Assembly: GCA_022360015.1 (NCBI GenBank)
Contig: JAKSDQ010000180.1
Coordinates: 87,632 to 151,631, forward strand
DNA length: 64,000 bases
From: Cytophagales bacterium
GTDB taxonomy: Bacteria > Bacteroidota > Bacteroidia > Cytophagales > Cyclobacteriaceae
Direction of reading: 5' to 3'
Position 1 is the first letter of the stretch; every line of letters starts with the position of its first letter. Under the pieces are notes generated by a model that was not told the DNA's origin, made no database searches, and was given only the letters and a program-made list of their open reading frames with translations. Below are positions 61,192 through 64,000 of this stretch, in pieces. The position numbers and the translations under genes were made by a program.

Positions 61192-62586
61192 TCATGGCGC
61201 GTCTGTATCGTAAAATATACCTGGATAGACAGTTCGGTCAATTTCCCCTGGTGATAAATCCAGCAAACGGACAATCATGGGCGTAATATCTTCCAGTCCC
61301 ATGACAGGAATTGTAACACCTTCCCTGAAGCCGGCTCCCCAACCAATAAATCCCGTATGTATTTCAGGGAAATCAGGGATATAACCATGCATTCCCCAAT
61401 AGAAAGAGGAAGATTTAACTGAGCGGCCCTGGAGATCATCCTCAATATAAATTCCGGGGATAGGATTCAGTGCTAGCCGGGCTGCAGGATCGGCTCCGGC
61501 TTGATTTAATTCTTCCCTGTTTAAAACTTGAAAAAGCTTCTTTTGGTAGTCCGGAAGATTTTTCAAAAGCTTTTCTACTTCCCTTAGTGTAATTTTATCA
61601 GAAGAGTCTGCAAGATGTAAAAAGGCACTTGCACCGGCTACGTGGAATATCGCTTTGTTGCGCTCAGGATTGCTTTCATTGATAATACCTGATTTCGCAA
61701 GCCAAACGTTAGGGCACAAAACGGTGTTTACATCAACAAATCCATGATCTCCGGTGATGATGAATGTGGTCTCTTCCAGTATATTGGCCCGGTGCGCCGC
61801 TTCTTTTATCCTTTCTATTGCCCTGTCGGTGGCAGCCACTGCTTTAGCCACGGTTGGCCCATTTCTCCCCTCAATATGCTGAATTTCATCTGTAGCAATA
61901 AAATGCACCATCAAAAGATTAGGTTTGTACTTTTCCAGTGTATAGGCGGCAATGGCTCCTGTATTGTCAATGGTAGTGAGATCATGAATAAATATTTTTG
62001 ACGTAAGCTGTTTGCCACTGGCAAATTCTTCGAGTTCCTCAATGTAGCCATTGGGTATTGCAAGTTCACGCATTTTTTCCCAGTTCCAGTAAGCATGATC
62101 CCCTTCATGGTTATAGGTATAGGGAATACAAAAATCTATCGGAGCGCCCGCACTGACGGGCCAAAGGATGGCAGCGCAGGAAAAATTGGCTTTTTTGGTG
62201 ATATCCCAGAGGGTCGGCACTTGTATATCGCTAGCACTGGTGTACCGGTCCTTTTTACCCTGTATAGAATATTTATTGTTATAGTATATTCCATGCTCGA
62301 GGGGTGAGACGCCAGTGATCATGGTGGTATGCGCCGGTAAGGTTACCGAAGGAAATACAGGTTTCACCATATGGGCCTTTACACCAGTCTTCGCCATTTT
62401 TTGTACTGTCGGCATAGGCCATTTTTCGTCCGTATAGAAGTCGTGCCTGAATCCGTCAATTGACACCAACACCACATGGCTTGTTTTGTGCTTATTTTGT
62501 GCAAGTAATATAGTGTTATTGGTAAGGAAAAAAATCGATGCCAAAACCGTCAGACTAGAGATATAGCAATTATTTAACATATTCAA
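61192..62586 (-). CDS. ENPP-type alkaline phosphatase-superfamily phosphodiesterase
   Basis: A 464-residue exported protein (signal peptide about residues 8-29). The nucleotide pyrophosphatase/phosphodiesterase signature is clear: metal ligand D44 in LVSIDGFRHDF and nucleophile T82 in FPSVTLPAHTTMITG. Further ligands lie in VHFIATDEIQHIEG and IITGDHGFVDVN, and the last histidine is near YIPDFPEIHTGFIGWG. It probably cleaves extracellular nucleotides or phosphodiester lipids. It lies next to the metallophosphoesterase remnant and to a SusD-like gene; the three may have formed one nutrient-acquisition locus. Confidence 0.88.
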   Translation of the reverse strand: MNMLNNCYISSLTVLASIFFLTNNTILLAQNKHKTSHVVLVSIDGFRHDFYTDEKWPMPTVQKMAKTGVKAHMVKPVFPSVTLPAHTTMITGVSPLEHGIYYNNKYSIQGKKDRYTSASDIQVPTLWDITKKANFSCAAILWPVSAGAPIDFCIPYTYNHEGDHAYWNWEKMRELAIPNGYIEELEEFASGKQLTSKIFIHDLTTIDNTGAIAAYTLEKYKPNLLMVHFIATDEIQHIEGRNGPTVAKAVAATDRAIERIKEAAHRANILEETTFIITGDHGFVDVNTVLCPNVWLAKSGIINESNPERNKAIFHVAGASAFLHLADSSDKITLREVEKLLKNLPDYQKKLFQVLNREELNQAGADPAARLALNPIPGIYIEDDLQGRSVKSSSFYWGMHGYIPDFPEIHTGFIGWGAGFREGVTIPVMGLEDITPMIVRLLDLSPGEIDRTVYPGIFYDTDAP

Positions 62587-62665
62587 TGATTTATCTTAAA
62601 ATGAGTCGAATGTGAACGGGCATCAAAATTACCTCACATACCCGTTCTAATTATTTTGAGATGTA

Positions 62666-64000
62666 TTACCTATCCCACCACAATGGACTATTTATGTTAT
62701 CTGTCCCTCCCATCGCGCTGATGACATCCTGGTAACTTTCAGCATTTAAGGCTTGTTCATCGGTGGGGTAAAAGTATCGGGTGGGCACCCGGTCATTATT
62801 CACATTATCCATGGACGGCGGTAAATCCGGCAAGCCTGTACGCCTGAACTCCAACCATCCTTCGTAACCTACAAAAAAATTAGCCAGCCACTTCTGTGTA
62901 ATAATCTGTTCCACCGCTTTGCTTTCATCAAAAATTATTTCAGGGTTTTGCAGATAATCACCTACCAGTGATCCGGTTATACCATAATACTCCATGGAAG
63001 CGGTAATACCCAGATTGTAATAAGCCTCCGCCTGGCTGTTGCCGCCTGTGATTAATCCCCTGTGTGCTGCTTCTGCCAGTATAAACTGCAGTTCGGAATA
63101 AGAAATAATCACCGCGTCTACCGCGTCCGGAATTTCCCTGTAGTTCTCGCCCAGCAGTGAAACATCGTTAAGGTCTATCCCTAATTGTGCCTGGGAATCC
63201 CTAAAAAGGCCGACCGGTAATCCTTTGAAAGCAGGACTTCCTGCCTCAATAGAAACGGAAGTAGGACGAAACCAAACCTGCTTCCTTGGGTCATCAAGGG
63301 TGTCTAAAACTTCCTCTATGGTATCGCTCATTTTTATGAAGTTAAAGTCACCGAATCTTGCAGTATGAAGAGGGAACTGATTTGGGGCTGAGGGTAGGTA
63401 GTCAACCAAAGCACTTTCAGCATTGTTTTCAAAAACAGCCTCTTCGTCCACTATCTGCTGCATTTCTGCCGATACGTCTTCAACATTCGAAATTCGTAGC
63501 AAATAGCGTAGCCGCAAGGTATTAGTAAATTTCCTCCAAAGGAGAAAGTCCCCATCGTACATGATATCGCCGGCAATCAGATCATTGGTATTTTTTAACA
63601 ATTCATTGGCTTTGCGAAGGTTGTTCAATATGCCCTCATCGGTCTTGTATATATCTTCCTGGCTATCATAGGCCGGTTTGAATTGATTGTCCGATTTTCC
63701 CCGAATAGCTTCCGAATAAGGTACATTCCCCCAGAGGTCTGCCAATTGAGAAGCAATTACCGATTTCAGTGTTAAACCTATGGCCTCATATCCTGTGTTG
63801 CCCTGTTCTTTACCTAATTCAATCTGCGTGTTTACCTCTCTAAGCATTTTGTAAAGGAGGTTCCAATAATTCACATTACTGTCAAAATCATATCTTTCTG
63901 TCTGATTAAAGTCAAATTTTGCAGTGTATTGCGCTAAGCCATTACCGCGGTTAAGCGCCTCACGGGTAAGGTTATCACTTAATTGATAGCGGGTGTTTGA
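62666..64000 (-). CDS. SusD/RagB-like outer-membrane nutrient-binding lipoprotein (5' end beyond the window)
   Basis: The open frame runs from the stop at 62666 to the window edge at 64000 without interruption, so the gene starts outside the window. About 445 residues are visible. ASQLADLWGNVPYSEAIRGK, a RFTNTLRLRYLLRIS-like helix (KFTNTLRLRYLLRISN) and AEAYYNLGITASMEYYGIT are typical of SusD_like_2 proteins. The internal GTG at 63874 is not the true start. SusD partners cap TonB-dependent SusC channels for glycan or peptide uptake; a SusC gene is expected just beyond the edge. Confidence 0.88.
   Translation of the reverse strand, partial: SNTRYQLSDNLTREALNRGNGLAQYTAKFDFNQTERYDFDSNVNYWNLLYKMLREVNTQIELGKEQGNTGYEAIGLTLKSVIASQLADLWGNVPYSEAIRGKSDNQFKPAYDSQEDIYKTDEGILNNLRKANELLKNTNDLIAGDIMYDGDFLLWRKFTNTLRLRYLLRISNVEDVSAEMQQIVDEEAVFENNAESALVDYLPSAPNQFPLHTARFGDFNFIKMSDTIEEVLDTLDDPRKQVWFRPTSVSIEAGSPAFKGLPVGLFRDSQAQLGIDLNDVSLLGENYREIPDAVDAVIISYSELQFILAEAAHRGLITGGNSQAEAYYNLGITASMEYYGITGSLVGDYLQNPEIIFDESKAVEQIITQKWLANFFVGYEGWLEFRRTGLPDLPPSMDNVNNDRVPTRYFYPTDEQALNAESYQDVISAMGGTDNINSPLWWDR

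Overview
The window reads as chromosome of a Bacteroidota bacterium, most likely a marine or soil Cytophagales-type gliding bacterium. The evidence is a type IX secretion C-terminal sorting domain, a SusD-like lipoprotein, TonB-dependent receptor relics, PspC, DUF1573 and MORN-variant proteins, and several start regions preceded by the Bacteroidota -7 box TAnnTTTG. There is no rRNA, no intact transposase, no prophage and no CRISPR array. One tRNA with anticodon CAU is present.

Layout. 1-11.5 kb: MMPL/RND exporter, GH113-like glycosidase, peroxiredoxin-like protein, YceI protein, lipoproteins, PspC, an OmpR-type two-component pair, a secreted aspartyl protease and a catalytic-domain-less protein built from two GH2-like sugar-binding modules. 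11.6-31.5 kb: leuS, a P1/DmpA peptidase, an ECF sigma factor overlapping a membrane-anchored beta-barrel partner, a 5'-nucleotidase split into two adjacent genes, a COG2509 flavoprotein, a DM13/Ig-like lipoprotein with a barrel protein, a MORN-repeat protein, and tryptophan 2,3-dioxygenase divergent from glutaryl-CoA dehydrogenase. 31.6-38 kb: ddl, a PASTA protein and a T9SS cargo in one operon, then an M50 protease, a HAD phosphatase and the tRNA.

38-49 kb is an accessory metal-uptake region. It holds two PepSY membrane-protein loci, DUF3325/DUF3649-like small membrane proteins and an ABC exporter with two DUF3526 permeases. Two TonB-dependent receptor remnants sit at the head of the two PepSY loci. 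Both keep a signal peptide and the last barrel strands but have lost the middle and carry frameshifts. A pair of abutting 23-bp palindromes lies in front of the Cys/His-rich gene heading the ABC operon.

49-57 kb holds what I consider the most interesting signal. An identical 13-bp odd-centred palindrome, ATAGTAATACTAT, occurs exactly four times, each 9-20 nt before a start codon: isocitrate dehydrogenase, a TPR-SPFH-LRR operon, a two-domain universal stress protein (divergent from sbtA-sbtB, a bicarbonate transporter and its P-II-like regulator) and an ECF sigma factor. This looks like a compact undescribed regulon that joins TCA flux, inorganic carbon uptake and envelope stress; aconitase follows immediately. 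The window ends with a metallophosphoesterase remnant, an ENPP-type phosphodiesterase and a SusD-like gene that runs off the edge.
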